Source of the DNA: UBA1724 sp963632245
Lineage (GTDB): Bacteria; Verrucomicrobiota; Lentisphaeria; Oligosphaerales; Oligosphaeraceae
Direction: 5' to 3'
Assembly: GCA_963632245.1 (NCBI GenBank)
Contig: CAVGTF010000071.1
Coordinates: 1-11,769, forward strand
Length of the DNA: 11,769 nucleotides
Shown: piece after piece, positions 1-6,156 of the stretch
How positions within the stretch are numbered: the first letter of the stretch is position 1
Layout: each line of letters opens with the position of its first letter
Program-made: the position numbers and the translations under genes
The notes under the pieces: generated by a model
The model's input: only the letters and a program-made list of their open reading frames with translations
Told to the model about the DNA's origin: nothing
The model's database searches: none

Positions 1-970
1 CCCCAATAATTACGCGTCCATCATCGTAGACCTTGACGATCTCGAAGGGGAGGATTGCGGCGGTGATGGAGTCCGCCACGCGGGTGGCGGCCAACTCTGC
101 GCTCTGTGCGAAGAAGTCCGCCAGAGTAGTGAAGGGGATCTCATTGGCGGCGATCTTAATATCGTCAGCCCACTTGATCTGTCCGGTGGGGGCGAGGATC
201 ACGCGGTATGCCACATCCAGGTAGGGTGAGGAGGCGGTGGGGAGTGCCTGTCCGGTGTAGGGATTCACGGGGAGCGGCGCCACATCGCAGAACATGATGG
301 TGCCCAGGACCAGGTAGTCGGTGCCCAGCTGCTGGCAGAGCCGTGAGGCATCGGCGGGGGAGGCATTCGCGCTGGAGAGCCTCTGGAGCTCGTCGCGGAC
401 CGCGGCAGTGAACTTCCGATCCAGCATGGTGAACTTCCGGCTCTGCGTCAGCTGGATATTCAGGGAATTGGAGAACATCTCCGCCCAGGGAGCCGTCTCC
501 ACCCTGCTCCCAAAGAGCGAAACCGACTCCGCCTTCATGATAAAATTTCCCACCGCCATGCGACGACGAAGATCGGGGTCCTCTCCCACGATGTAGCGTC
601 CAGGGAAAGAGACCTCCAGTTCCACAGAGAATCGTCCATCCGCCTCCTGGAAGGAATTCAGAATGCGATAGCCGCTGACCTTTCCTGTCGAGGACTTCTG
701 ACTGTCCGCAAAGACCACATCATTGAACTCGGTGCACTCCTGGAGACCCTCCGCGGTGGCATTGATGCTCGAAACGCTATTCTCCAGCTGGGAGTGCTGG
801 CTGGCAGAGACCTGTATGCCATAGCGCTGTTCCACGGCGGCAGTCAACGCGTCGTTGACCGCCGCACGCAGAGTGCGGCCATTTCCCTGCACAACGAGGA
901 TATCCTCGGCAGCCATCGCCACGAAGGCGCACAGCATCCAAGCGAACAATGCAATCCGGGAGAGTCTCAT
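1..970 (-). CDS. FlgT/CsgG-like exported envelope protein (3' end beyond left edge)
   Basis: The frame is open from an ATG at 970 to the left edge (323 codons, no stop), so the C-terminus is missing. Residues 1-20 form a signal peptide with an A-M-A cleavage site. Residues about 24-120 carry a G-x-G segment (29-31) followed by an A-rich helix ending 'EQRYGIQV', as in the FlgT N-terminal/LPP20 fold. Residues about 150-300 look like the TolB-N/CsgG-type middle domain: 'SRKFTMLDRK', then 'LGTDYLVLGTI'. Residues 309-323 ('IVKVYDDGRVIIG') match the start of a FlgT-type C-terminal domain, so perhaps 60-80 residues are lost. In Vibrio, FlgT helps build the flagellar H-ring, but no flagellar gene is visible here, and similar folds occur in secretion and cell-wall lipoproteins. 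It follows the 477-residue gene after 38 nt with only a weak GAGAAG (980-985), probably in one operon. The fold assignment is by motif memory; the function is unknown. Confidence 0.72.
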   Translation of the reverse strand, partial: MRLSRIALFAWMLCAFVAMAAEDILVVQGNGRTLRAAVNDALTAAVEQRYGIQVSASQHSQLENSVSSINATAEGLQECTEFNDVVFADSQKSSTGKVSGYRILNSFQEADGRFSVELEVSFPGRYIVGEDPDLRRRMAVGNFIMKAESVSLFGSRVETAPWAEMFSNSLNIQLTQSRKFTMLDRKFTAAVRDELQRLSSANASPADASRLCQQLGTDYLVLGTIMFCDVAPLPVNPYTGQALPTASSPYLDVAYRVILAPTGQIKWADDIKIAANEIPFTTLADFFAQSAELAATRVADSITAAILPFEIVKVYDDGRVIIG

Positions 971-1008
971 GGTATGCAATCTTCTCTACTAACAGGATGG
1001 TATATCGA

Positions 1009-2442
1009 TTAGAAATCGTAGACACGGCTACGACGAACGCCTGCGGGTTCCTCACCTTGAGTCTTAGAAGAGGGGACGGGGGCGGAATTAACCGCGGGAC
1101 GGTTCGGGGCTTCCTTGCGCTGAAGTGCGCGGACCTGATCCAGAGTGCGGAAACTCCAGGCGCGAACCACCACGACAACAGTCTGACCACGGGGATGAAC
1201 CAGAGTCCGAGTCAGCAATGTGCTACGACCCGCCAGGGTGTCGCTACCGCGGACAGTGCTCGTCCTCAGCACGCGATCCACATAGTCAGTCACTCTCTTC
1301 TCTACTGCCTCACCATTGCCGCCAAAGAAAACATCTTCGCTTTCTACCGCGCCTTGCTCTTGGACATTTTCAGCCTGCAGAGAGCTGTTGATGAAAAGAG
1401 TCAACTGCTGATCAGCAAGACTTTCCGCCTGAGCGGTGGCGTGTTCCACGGCGCGGTCGCGACGGCGGGGATCCTGATCGGTCATGGCATTTTCATCACA
1501 GGCCCACTGTCCGAAACTCAGGAGCATGGGCATGCCCTCGTTGTCAATGACGACGCGGACACCGAACAGCTGTAGCAACTCCTCCTGCGAAGGCAATGCT
1601 TCCTGAAGGGAAATACCCGCAGGGCGAGGCATGGGGCGAGTCTTCCGAGCAATGCAACGGGCAATCTCTTGGGACTCCACATCATAACGAAGCACAACGC
1701 CAATAGCGTAACCGCCGTTGCCATCGATACCCTCGAAAGTAGCCACAGGCAAAAAGCCTGCGGATTCGCCCACAGCCCTCTTCACCTCCTTCTTCACCAA
1801 CTGATCCAAGAAAAGATTCCGCTTTTCACGCACGCTGACGCCCTGGACATTCTGGGGATCCACGCCCACATCTTCCAACGCCATATCCAGCTTCCGCTCC
1901 TCCAACGCAGCAGTTTTCTCTGCGATGCGATCCATGGTCCCCGCCAATTTTTGGCTGGGTTCCATACGATTGGAGCTCTTATCGGAGAAATACTTCCGGC
2001 TCTGATCGAACACTTCACGTCCTACCGTATCCATAATGGCCTTCACCATAGCATCATGATAGGCCTTCTCATAAGCCATGGTCCGTGCACGAATGAAATT
2101 AGGCGAAGTGGCACGTTCCGCAACAGCACACATTGCGGTAGTATAAACGCGTCCTTTGGCATCCGGCATCTCATAGATGATTCCCTGTTCTTTGGCAAAT
2201 GCCGCAAAATCCTCCTCTAGGCGCTGACTCGCAGTGAGACTCACCGCAGCCTTCATATCGGCATTGAGGGTGCTTTCCGCGACAGTGGGAGCAGCTTCTG
2301 CCCTAGGAGCAGTCTGTGCATCCTGTGCAGTGGCAACGCCCAGGGAGAGTCCGAAGGCGCAGAGACCCGCCAGGCATCCCCTGCGCAGAATCCGTGCGCT
2401 ATCTTCGATTTCTCCGATGGACGCGAACAACTGTTTCAGCAT
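1009..2442 (-). CDS. Exported protein with two LPP20-like segments, function unknown
   Basis: 477 residues. The frame extends upstream to a TTG at 2499, but the ATG at 2442 is preferred because AGGAGA (2452-2457) lies 9 nt before it. The N-terminus has a long polar n-region with R20-R21, a hydrophobic stretch at 23-37 and a likely signal cleavage near 'ATAQ' (37-40). The mature part has two similar halves. Residues about 112-145 ('FIRARTMAYEKAYHDAMVKA') and about 327-355 ('RDRAVEHATAQAESLADQQL') both show the regularly spaced R/A helix typical of LPP20-like domains, and a strand-rich segment follows the second (417-431, 'RGQTVVVVVRAWSF'). The tail (445-470) is Pro-rich and low complexity. I cannot name the family with certainty; DUF6844 is a possibility from memory. 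It sits between the LpoB-like and FlgT-like genes, with gaps of 57 and 38 nt, which suggests a shared envelope role. Confidence 0.75.
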   Translation of the reverse strand: MLKQLFASIGEIEDSARILRRGCLAGLCAFGLSLGVATAQDAQTAPRAEAAPTVAESTLNADMKAAVSLTASQRLEEDFAAFAKEQGIIYEMPDAKGRVYTTAMCAVAERATSPNFIRARTMAYEKAYHDAMVKAIMDTVGREVFDQSRKYFSDKSSNRMEPSQKLAGTMDRIAEKTAALEERKLDMALEDVGVDPQNVQGVSVREKRNLFLDQLVKKEVKRAVGESAGFLPVATFEGIDGNGGYAIGVVLRYDVESQEIARCIARKTRPMPRPAGISLQEALPSQEELLQLFGVRVVIDNEGMPMLLSFGQWACDENAMTDQDPRRRDRAVEHATAQAESLADQQLTLFINSSLQAENVQEQGAVESEDVFFGGNGEAVEKRVTDYVDRVLRTSTVRGSDTLAGRSTLLTRTLVHPRGQTVVVVVRAWSFRTLDQVRALQRKEAPNRPAVNSAPVPSSKTQGEEPAGVRRSRVYDF

Positions 2443-2451
2443 GGTGGCGAG

Positions 2452-2457
2452 TCTCCT
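2452..2457 (-). promoter_or_regulatory. Ribosome binding site AGGAGA for the 477-residue protein
   Basis: The coding strand reads AGGAGA, then 9 nt, then ATG at 2442. It decides the start of the gene against the longer frame opening with TTG at 2499, which would overlap no other recognisable signal. Confidence 0.7.
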
Positions 2458-2499
2458 ATGGGTTAGAAGGGTGGATTGATACTTACGGAATGTTTTCAA

Positions 2500-3039
2500 C
2501 TAAAAGACGTTCTTTCGGGCGGCGAGTTTGCGGAGAGGGATTCGTTTCTGCCAGAATTCCAGTCCGGTGGAGAGTTCCACCAGGGTCAGATTGAGGCTGT
2601 ATTCGATCTGGACATCGGAGTTATCCTGTCGGAGATTCCGCTGGGTCAGCCGTCCCTTGAGGAGATACTGCGGTTGCACCTGCACGGTGGCATACTGCGC
2701 CAGCTCGCGGTTGTAGACAACGATCTTTCCGCAGTTGGTCAGTTCTTCGCGGAGGCTGATGCCCAGTCCCTCCGCCAGCGCCTCGGCGTCACGTCCGCGG
2801 GAGAGGGTGTCGTTGGTCACATTTTCCACAACGACCACTGCGCGCTGGGCGCCCTCGGGCGCCTTGATGCGGTCCAGGGAGATCAGGGAGTCCACGGCGG
2901 CAAAGACGGTGTCGTCGATGTCATCCTGGGAGAATCCGCTAACGGCCTCGACACGGGTGCCGGCGGCGATGTATTGAGTGCGGGTGGCGCAGGAGGAGAG
3001 GCAGAGGGCGAGAGCGAAGAGGGGAAGGAGGAGCTTCAT
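2500..3039 (-). CDS. LpoB-like outer-membrane lipoprotein (CsgG/TolB-N fold family)
   Basis: 179 residues. A lipoprotein signal (1-16) ends in a lipobox 'LSSC' with the lipidated Cys at 17. The mature protein follows the LpoB pattern in order: 'DDTVFAAVDSLI' (42-53), a strand 'RAVVVVENVTNDT' (66-78), a helix ending 'LREELTNCGKIVVYNR' (96-111), 'PQYLLKGRL' (123-131), and a final amphipathic strand 'VQIEYSLNLTLVELSTGLEFW' (within 143-163). E. coli LpoB (213 residues) is the outer-membrane activator of PBP1b; this protein is shorter and lacks the long Pro-rich linker after the lipidated Cys. No penicillin-binding protein is present here, so the partner is unknown. The frame runs on to 3162, but that would translate the repeat element; the ATG at 3039, giving a canonical lipobox, is the credible start. 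There is no Shine-Dalgarno site: a CT-rich tract precedes ATG. It is the first gene of the three-gene envelope unit. Confidence 0.8.
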   Translation of the reverse strand: MKLLLPLFALALCLSSCATRTQYIAAGTRVEAVSGFSQDDIDDTVFAAVDSLISLDRIKAPEGAQRAVVVVENVTNDTLSRGRDAEALAEGLGISLREELTNCGKIVVYNRELAQYATVQVQPQYLLKGRLTQRNLRQDNSDVQIEYSLNLTLVELSTGLEFWQKRIPLRKLAARKNVF

Positions 3040-3051
3040 AATTTTGAAAAA

Positions 3052-3160
3052 GGAGGAAGGAGGAAGGAGAAAGGAGGAAGTTAGGCCAGGGTTTCGCGTG
3101 GCGAACCCCCGCGCCGGAATTTTACCGGCTCGTGCATTAAGCGGGCGAAAATGCGCCCGC
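3052..3160 (-). repeat. Structured 109-nt intergenic repeat, copy A, upstream of the LpoB-like gene
   Basis: Coordinates are plus strand; the gene it precedes reads the opposite way. It holds four heptamers GGAGGAA (3052-3079, the third GGAGAAA), then TTAGGCCA, then three hairpins. Hairpin 1: 3089-3097 with 3101-3108, one bulged T. Hairpin 2: GCCGG 3113-3117 with CCGGC 3125-3129. Hairpin 3: GCGGGCG 3141-3147 with CGCCCGC 3154-3160, extended by TGCAT 3133-3137 with ATGCA 3161-3165. Copy B at 5823-5931 is exactly the same length with the same order of parts. On the transcript the hairpins come first and the TTCCTCC heptamers end 12 nt before ATG. It could be a 5' leader element, a miniature mobile repeat, or both. 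Confidence 0.85.
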
Positions 3161-3219
3161 ATGCATTCCTGTCTATGAGTAAATACGCTGCGGGGGGCGG
3201 ATTTTCTAGTGTGGTTGTG

Positions 3220-3250
3220 AAAAACGCCGCTCTTTTTTTGAGAGCGGCGT
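3220..3250 (-). terminator. Rho-independent terminator of the DUF1015-lysA unit
   Basis: A perfect 10-bp stem, ACGCCGCTCT (3224-3233) with AGAGCGGCGT (3241-3250), has a 7-nt loop. On the minus strand it is followed directly by a short T run. It begins 17 nt after the stop codon of the decarboxylase gene, so it ends that unit and separates it from the LpoB-like gene. Confidence 0.85.
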
Positions 3251-3267
3251 GTGTCATGAGGGAGAAT

Positions 3268-4542
3268 TTACTGTCTTGTGAGGTATTCGGGGACCATCAT
3301 GGGCTCCACCAGATCCTGGAAGGTCTCGGCGCGTCGGATGAGTTCGTGGTGGGTGCCATTGACCAAGACCTCGGCGGGGCGGAGTCGTCCGTTATACTGG
3401 TAGCTCATGGCGTAGCCGTATGCGCCGGCATTTTCCACCACCACCAGATCGCCCACGCCGGTATCCTTAGGCAGCGGACGATCGCGGACCCACAGGTCAG
3501 TGTTTTCGCAGAGCTGTCCGCAGAGATTCAGAGGCACGCGTTCCTCGGCTTCCCGTCGATTCACGTAGATATGGTGGTATGCGCCATAGAGGGCGGGTCG
3601 TGCCAGCACATTCATGCCGATGTCGGTGCCGATGATTCGCTTGTAGGAGTCCTTCACCGTGTGGACTCGTCCAATGATGTATCCGGCGTCGCCCACGAAG
3701 TACCGTGCGGGCTCCATCATGAGACGCGGAGGTTTCAGGCCGTATTCCTGGATCTTCTGCTGGAAGACCTCGGCCACGCGCTTGGCAGCCGCATCGATAT
3801 CCAGGGGCGCATCCTCGTGCTTGTAGGGGATTCCCAGTCCGCCGCCCAGATCGATGAACTCGAAATTGATGCCGAGTTCCTTTCCGGCGCGTCCCACCAG
3901 ATCCATGAGGAGTCCGGTGACATATCCGAAGTATTCCGGATCGCGGATGGAGGATCCGGGCATCATGTGTGCGCCGAAGCGCTTGACGCCTGCCTCCTTT
4001 GCGGCGCGATAGGCCTCCAGGACCTGGTCGGGATGGAGACCGAATTTTGCCTCGGGGCCCGCATTGCAGACGAAAGCGCCGATATCGCACTGTCCGTAAC
4101 CGGGATTCACGCGGAAGGAGAGGAGTTCGGGGACTCCGTGTTTCAGGACGCGCGGGAGCAGCGAGATATCATCCAGATTGAAGATCACGCCGGACTCCAC
4201 GCCCTGCCGGATATCCTCGTCGGAGAGGAAATTTCCGGAGAACATGACGTCCTCGCCGCCCAGCCCCATCTCCTTTGCCAGGAGGATCTCGTTGACGCTG
4301 GCGGCATCGATGCCGGCGCCCTCCTGGCGGAGGATATTAGCAATCGCCAGGTTGTTATTGGCCTTGATGGCGTAGAAGAATCGGGTATCCGGGTAGTATT
4401 TCCGGAATGCGGAGAGTGCCCGCCGGTAGTTGTCCCGGATGCGATTCTCCTCGTAGACATAGAGGGGCGTGCCATAGGAGGCGGCCAGCTCCTCCACCGA
4501 CACCTCCTCCAGGAAGATTTCTCCGTTGTCGCGAATTTCCAT
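3268..4542 (-). CDS. lysA: Diaminopimelate decarboxylase-like PLP enzyme
   Basis: 424 residues, the usual length for fold-type III decarboxylases. Expected role: meso-diaminopimelate to L-lysine plus CO2 in the cytoplasm, the last step of lysine synthesis. Visible motifs: 'FYAIKANNN' with the PLP-binding Lys60; 'FRVNPG' (143-148); the PLP-phosphate loop 'DLGGGLG' (231-237); 'MEPARYFV' (276-283); the catalytic Cys345 in 'CENTD' (usually CESGD); and 'GAYGYAMSYQYNGRLRP' (373-389). One motif is unusual: where E. coli LysA has H-M-H-I-G-S, this has H-M-M-P-G-S (192-197), so the His expected to stack on the PLP ring is Met194. A related substrate, such as another D-configured amino acid centre, is therefore possible. 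AAGGAG (4549-4554) lies 6 nt before ATG. It follows the DUF1015 gene after 48 nt and is probably cotranscribed with it; a terminator follows. Confidence 0.85.
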   Translation of the reverse strand: MEIRDNGEIFLEEVSVEELAASYGTPLYVYEENRIRDNYRRALSAFRKYYPDTRFFYAIKANNNLAIANILRQEGAGIDAASVNEILLAKEMGLGGEDVMFSGNFLSDEDIRQGVESGVIFNLDDISLLPRVLKHGVPELLSFRVNPGYGQCDIGAFVCNAGPEAKFGLHPDQVLEAYRAAKEAGVKRFGAHMMPGSSIRDPEYFGYVTGLLMDLVGRAGKELGINFEFIDLGGGLGIPYKHEDAPLDIDAAAKRVAEVFQQKIQEYGLKPPRLMMEPARYFVGDAGYIIGRVHTVKDSYKRIIGTDIGMNVLARPALYGAYHHIYVNRREAEERVPLNLCGQLCENTDLWVRDRPLPKDTGVGDLVVVENAGAYGYAMSYQYNGRLRPAEVLVNGTHHELIRRAETFQDLVEPMMVPEYLTRQ

Positions 4543-4554
4543 GATGATCTCCTT

Positions 4555-4573
4555 CCGGAGGGGGCTCCTCCGG
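4555..4573 (-). other. 7-bp hairpin directly upstream of the lysA ribosome binding site
   Basis: CCGGAGG (4555-4561) pairs with CCTCCGG (4567-4573) around a 5-nt loop. On the coding strand it abuts the AAGGAG site (4549-4554). There is no T run, so it is not an evident terminator. It may protect or separate the message between the DUF1015 stop (4591) and the lysA start, or may arise by chance in GC-rich spacer. Confidence 0.5.
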
Positions 4574-4590
4574 GGGGCAGTCGGTCTTAT

Positions 4591-5802
4591 CTATCGGATG
4601 AGGTGAGTGAAGAGTCCGTCCCGCAGCTTGGGCTCGAACCACGTGGACTTCGGAGGCATGATGCCATTGGCGTCAGCCACCCGCAGGAGCTGGTCCATGG
4701 AAGTGGGATAGAGGGAGAATGCTACGGCCTCGCCGGCATCCACGCGCTTTTCCAGCTCGGCGGTGCCGCGGATGCCACCCACGAAATCGATGCGGGGATC
4801 GCGGCGGGGGTCCTGGATGCCCAGGATGGGTGAGAGCACCTGGTTCTGCAGGAGGCTCACATCCAGATTTTCGATGGGGTCCTCGGGATGGCAATCCCGG
4901 AAGGCGAGGCCCATCCATTTGCCGCCCAGATAGAAAGAGACCTGTCCGGCCTGATCGGGAACAGGCGATGCCTCGGGGAGGATATCGCCCACCAGCGAAA
5001 GCTGCGTCAGGAATTCGTCCGCGGAGAGTCCATTGAGGTCCTTCACCACGCGGTTGTATGCCAGGATGCGCAGCTGGCTGGAGGGGAAGATGACGCCCAT
5101 GGTGCGACCGGATTCGCCGGCGCCCTCGAGCTGCTGGCAGCTGCGGGAAGCGGCGGCGGCGCGGTGATGTCCGTCAGCGATATAGAGCATTGGGACCATG
5201 GTCTGGAAGAGGGTCGCCAGGCGGTCGTTTTCGCCTGCGGGGATGCGCCAGCCGGTGTGTCCGATGCCGTCCTCCGCCACAAAATCGAAGAGGGGCTTCT
5301 CCTCGGCCATGACGCGCTCCACAATGGAATCCACCTCCTCGCAGTCCCGATACGCCAAAAAGACGGGTCCCGTCTGAGCGCCGGTGGAGAGGATGTGCTT
5401 CGTGCGGTCGTCCTCCTTCTCCTTGCGGGTCAGCTCGTGGCGACGCACAATGCCTTCGTTGTACTCCTTCACGGAGACGCATGCCACGATGCCGGTCTGG
5501 CGACGGCCATCCATGACCAGTGAATAGAGATAGAAGGAGGGACGGGCATCCTGTTCCAGATCGCCGCGCTCCTGGAGGGTCGCCAGATTGGCGGCGGCGC
5601 GCTCATAGACCTGCTGGTCGTAGGAGGAGACGCTGTCCGGGAGTTCCAGATCGGCCAGGGTCACGCGCAAATACGACAGGGGATTGCCCTCCACCATGCG
5701 GCGGGCCTCCTGGCGGTTCATGACATCGTAGGGCAGAGAAGCGATCTGCTTCGCCTCCCCAGAACGGGGGAGCAGTGCGGCAAAGGGGAAGAGAGTGGGC
5801 AT
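4591..5802 (-). CDS. DUF1015 family protein
   Basis: 403 residues, about full length for the family. Family hallmarks seen: an N-terminal 'SLPYDVMNRQEAR' (22-34); 'RRHELTRKEKEDDRTKHI' (120-137) followed by 'TGAQTGPVFL' (140-149); the signature 'YIADGHHRAAAA' (207-218); and the C-terminal 'MPPKSTWFEPKL' (382-393). There is no signal peptide or membrane segment, so it is cytoplasmic. The conserved His and charged motifs suggest an enzyme, but I know of no secure function. From memory, in Clostridia the family often neighbours serA/serC serine-synthesis genes; here the partner is a lysA-like gene instead, so a link to amino-acid metabolism is inference. The ATG at 5802 gives the family's usual N-terminus. 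There is no Shine-Dalgarno site: a heptameric CT-rich tract and structured repeat B lie just upstream. It is the first gene of its unit. Confidence 0.88.
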   Translation of the reverse strand: MPTLFPFAALLPRSGEAKQIASLPYDVMNRQEARRMVEGNPLSYLRVTLADLELPDSVSSYDQQVYERAAANLATLQERGDLEQDARPSFYLYSLVMDGRRQTGIVACVSVKEYNEGIVRRHELTRKEKEDDRTKHILSTGAQTGPVFLAYRDCEEVDSIVERVMAEEKPLFDFVAEDGIGHTGWRIPAGENDRLATLFQTMVPMLYIADGHHRAAAASRSCQQLEGAGESGRTMGVIFPSSQLRILAYNRVVKDLNGLSADEFLTQLSLVGDILPEASPVPDQAGQVSFYLGGKWMGLAFRDCHPEDPIENLDVSLLQNQVLSPILGIQDPRRDPRIDFVGGIRGTAELEKRVDAGEAVAFSLYPTSMDQLLRVADANGIMPPKSTWFEPKLRDGLFTHLIR

Positions 5803-5822
5803 AGTTGGGGAAAAAGGAGGAG

Positions 5823-5931
5823 GGAGGAAGGAGGAAGGAGGAAGGAGGAAGTTAGGCCAGGGTTTCGTATCAGCGAAACCCCGCGCCGGAATTTACCGGC
5901 GCGTACGTTAAGCGGCGCTAGAGTGCGCCGC
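5823..5931 (-). repeat. Structured 109-nt intergenic repeat, copy B, upstream of the DUF1015 gene
   Basis: Coordinates are plus strand. Four perfect heptamers GGAGGAA (5823-5850) lead to TTAGGCCA and three hairpins. Hairpin 1: GGGTTTCG 5860-5867 with CGAAACCC 5874-5881. Hairpin 2: GCGCCGG 5883-5889 with CCGGCGC 5896-5902. Hairpin 3: GCGGCGC 5912-5918 with GCGCCGC 5925-5931. It is the same length and order as copy A (3052-3160). Hairpin 3 differs from A on both arms but stays fully paired, and the loops differ. On the transcript the TTCCTCC array ends about 20 nt before ATG at 5802, with a further CT-rich stretch between. Confidence 0.85.
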
Positions 5932-5954
5932 AGTTGGAAGTTAGGAATTAAGAG

Positions 5955-5994
5955 TTTTGCCTAGTGCAATGGGCAATGGGCAATGGAGGCAAAA
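5955..5994. repeat. Heptamer GCAATGG x3 inside an 8-bp inverted repeat
   Basis: Three perfect tandem copies of GCAATGG (5966-5986) lie between the inverted repeats TTTTGCCT (5955-5962) and AGGCAAAA (5987-5994). A GGAAGTTAGG (5937-5946) just before it repeats a 10-mer also present in repeats A and B. It resembles short tandem heptanucleotide repeats known from cyanobacteria and other bacteria; the role is unknown. Confidence 0.7.
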
Positions 5995-6156
5995 GACAAC
6001 GCAGCCTTTAGAGCGGCGGAAGAGCGTAGCAGACACTGCTTTAACCTACTACCCGCTACCTTCTCCCTACGCCCTGCCACTTTTGAGGCGGGGGGCCGGC
6101 GGGGGAGCGGGGGGACAATCCCCGTCCTTTCGTTATTCTTCCTACAATGCCTTTCC
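5995..6156. other. Spacer after the lipoprotein gene, no gene seen
   Basis: I see no credible gene in this part of the 354-nt spacer. It holds a small AGCAG/CTGCT hairpin near 6028-6040, and a G-rich run near 6086-6113 that is C-rich on the transcript. A short GGGGA/TCCCC pairing lies nearby. None has a T run, so I cannot identify a terminator for the 726-residue gene. Confidence 0.45.

Noticed and set aside
33..224. Short plus-strand frames at the left end (33-224, 321-596)
   Set aside because: Both are opposite the FlgT-like gene, which stays open for 323 codons with a signal peptide and domain motifs.
3040..3162. N-terminal extension of the LpoB-like protein to 220 residues
   Set aside because: It would translate repeat element A and bury the lipoprotein signal. 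The ATG at 3039 gives a standard lipobox with Cys17.
3151..4833. 560-codon open frame on the plus strand
   Set aside because: It lies opposite lysA and the DUF1015 gene, which have clear family motifs. Its translation is a low-complexity shadow caused by GC-biased third positions.
3052..5931. Heptamer arrays as a CRISPR or as plus-strand ribosome binding sites (GGAGGAA)
   Set aside because: The units are 7 bp with no spacers, so this is not CRISPR. No plausible plus-strand gene starts within reach of the GGAGGAA runs.
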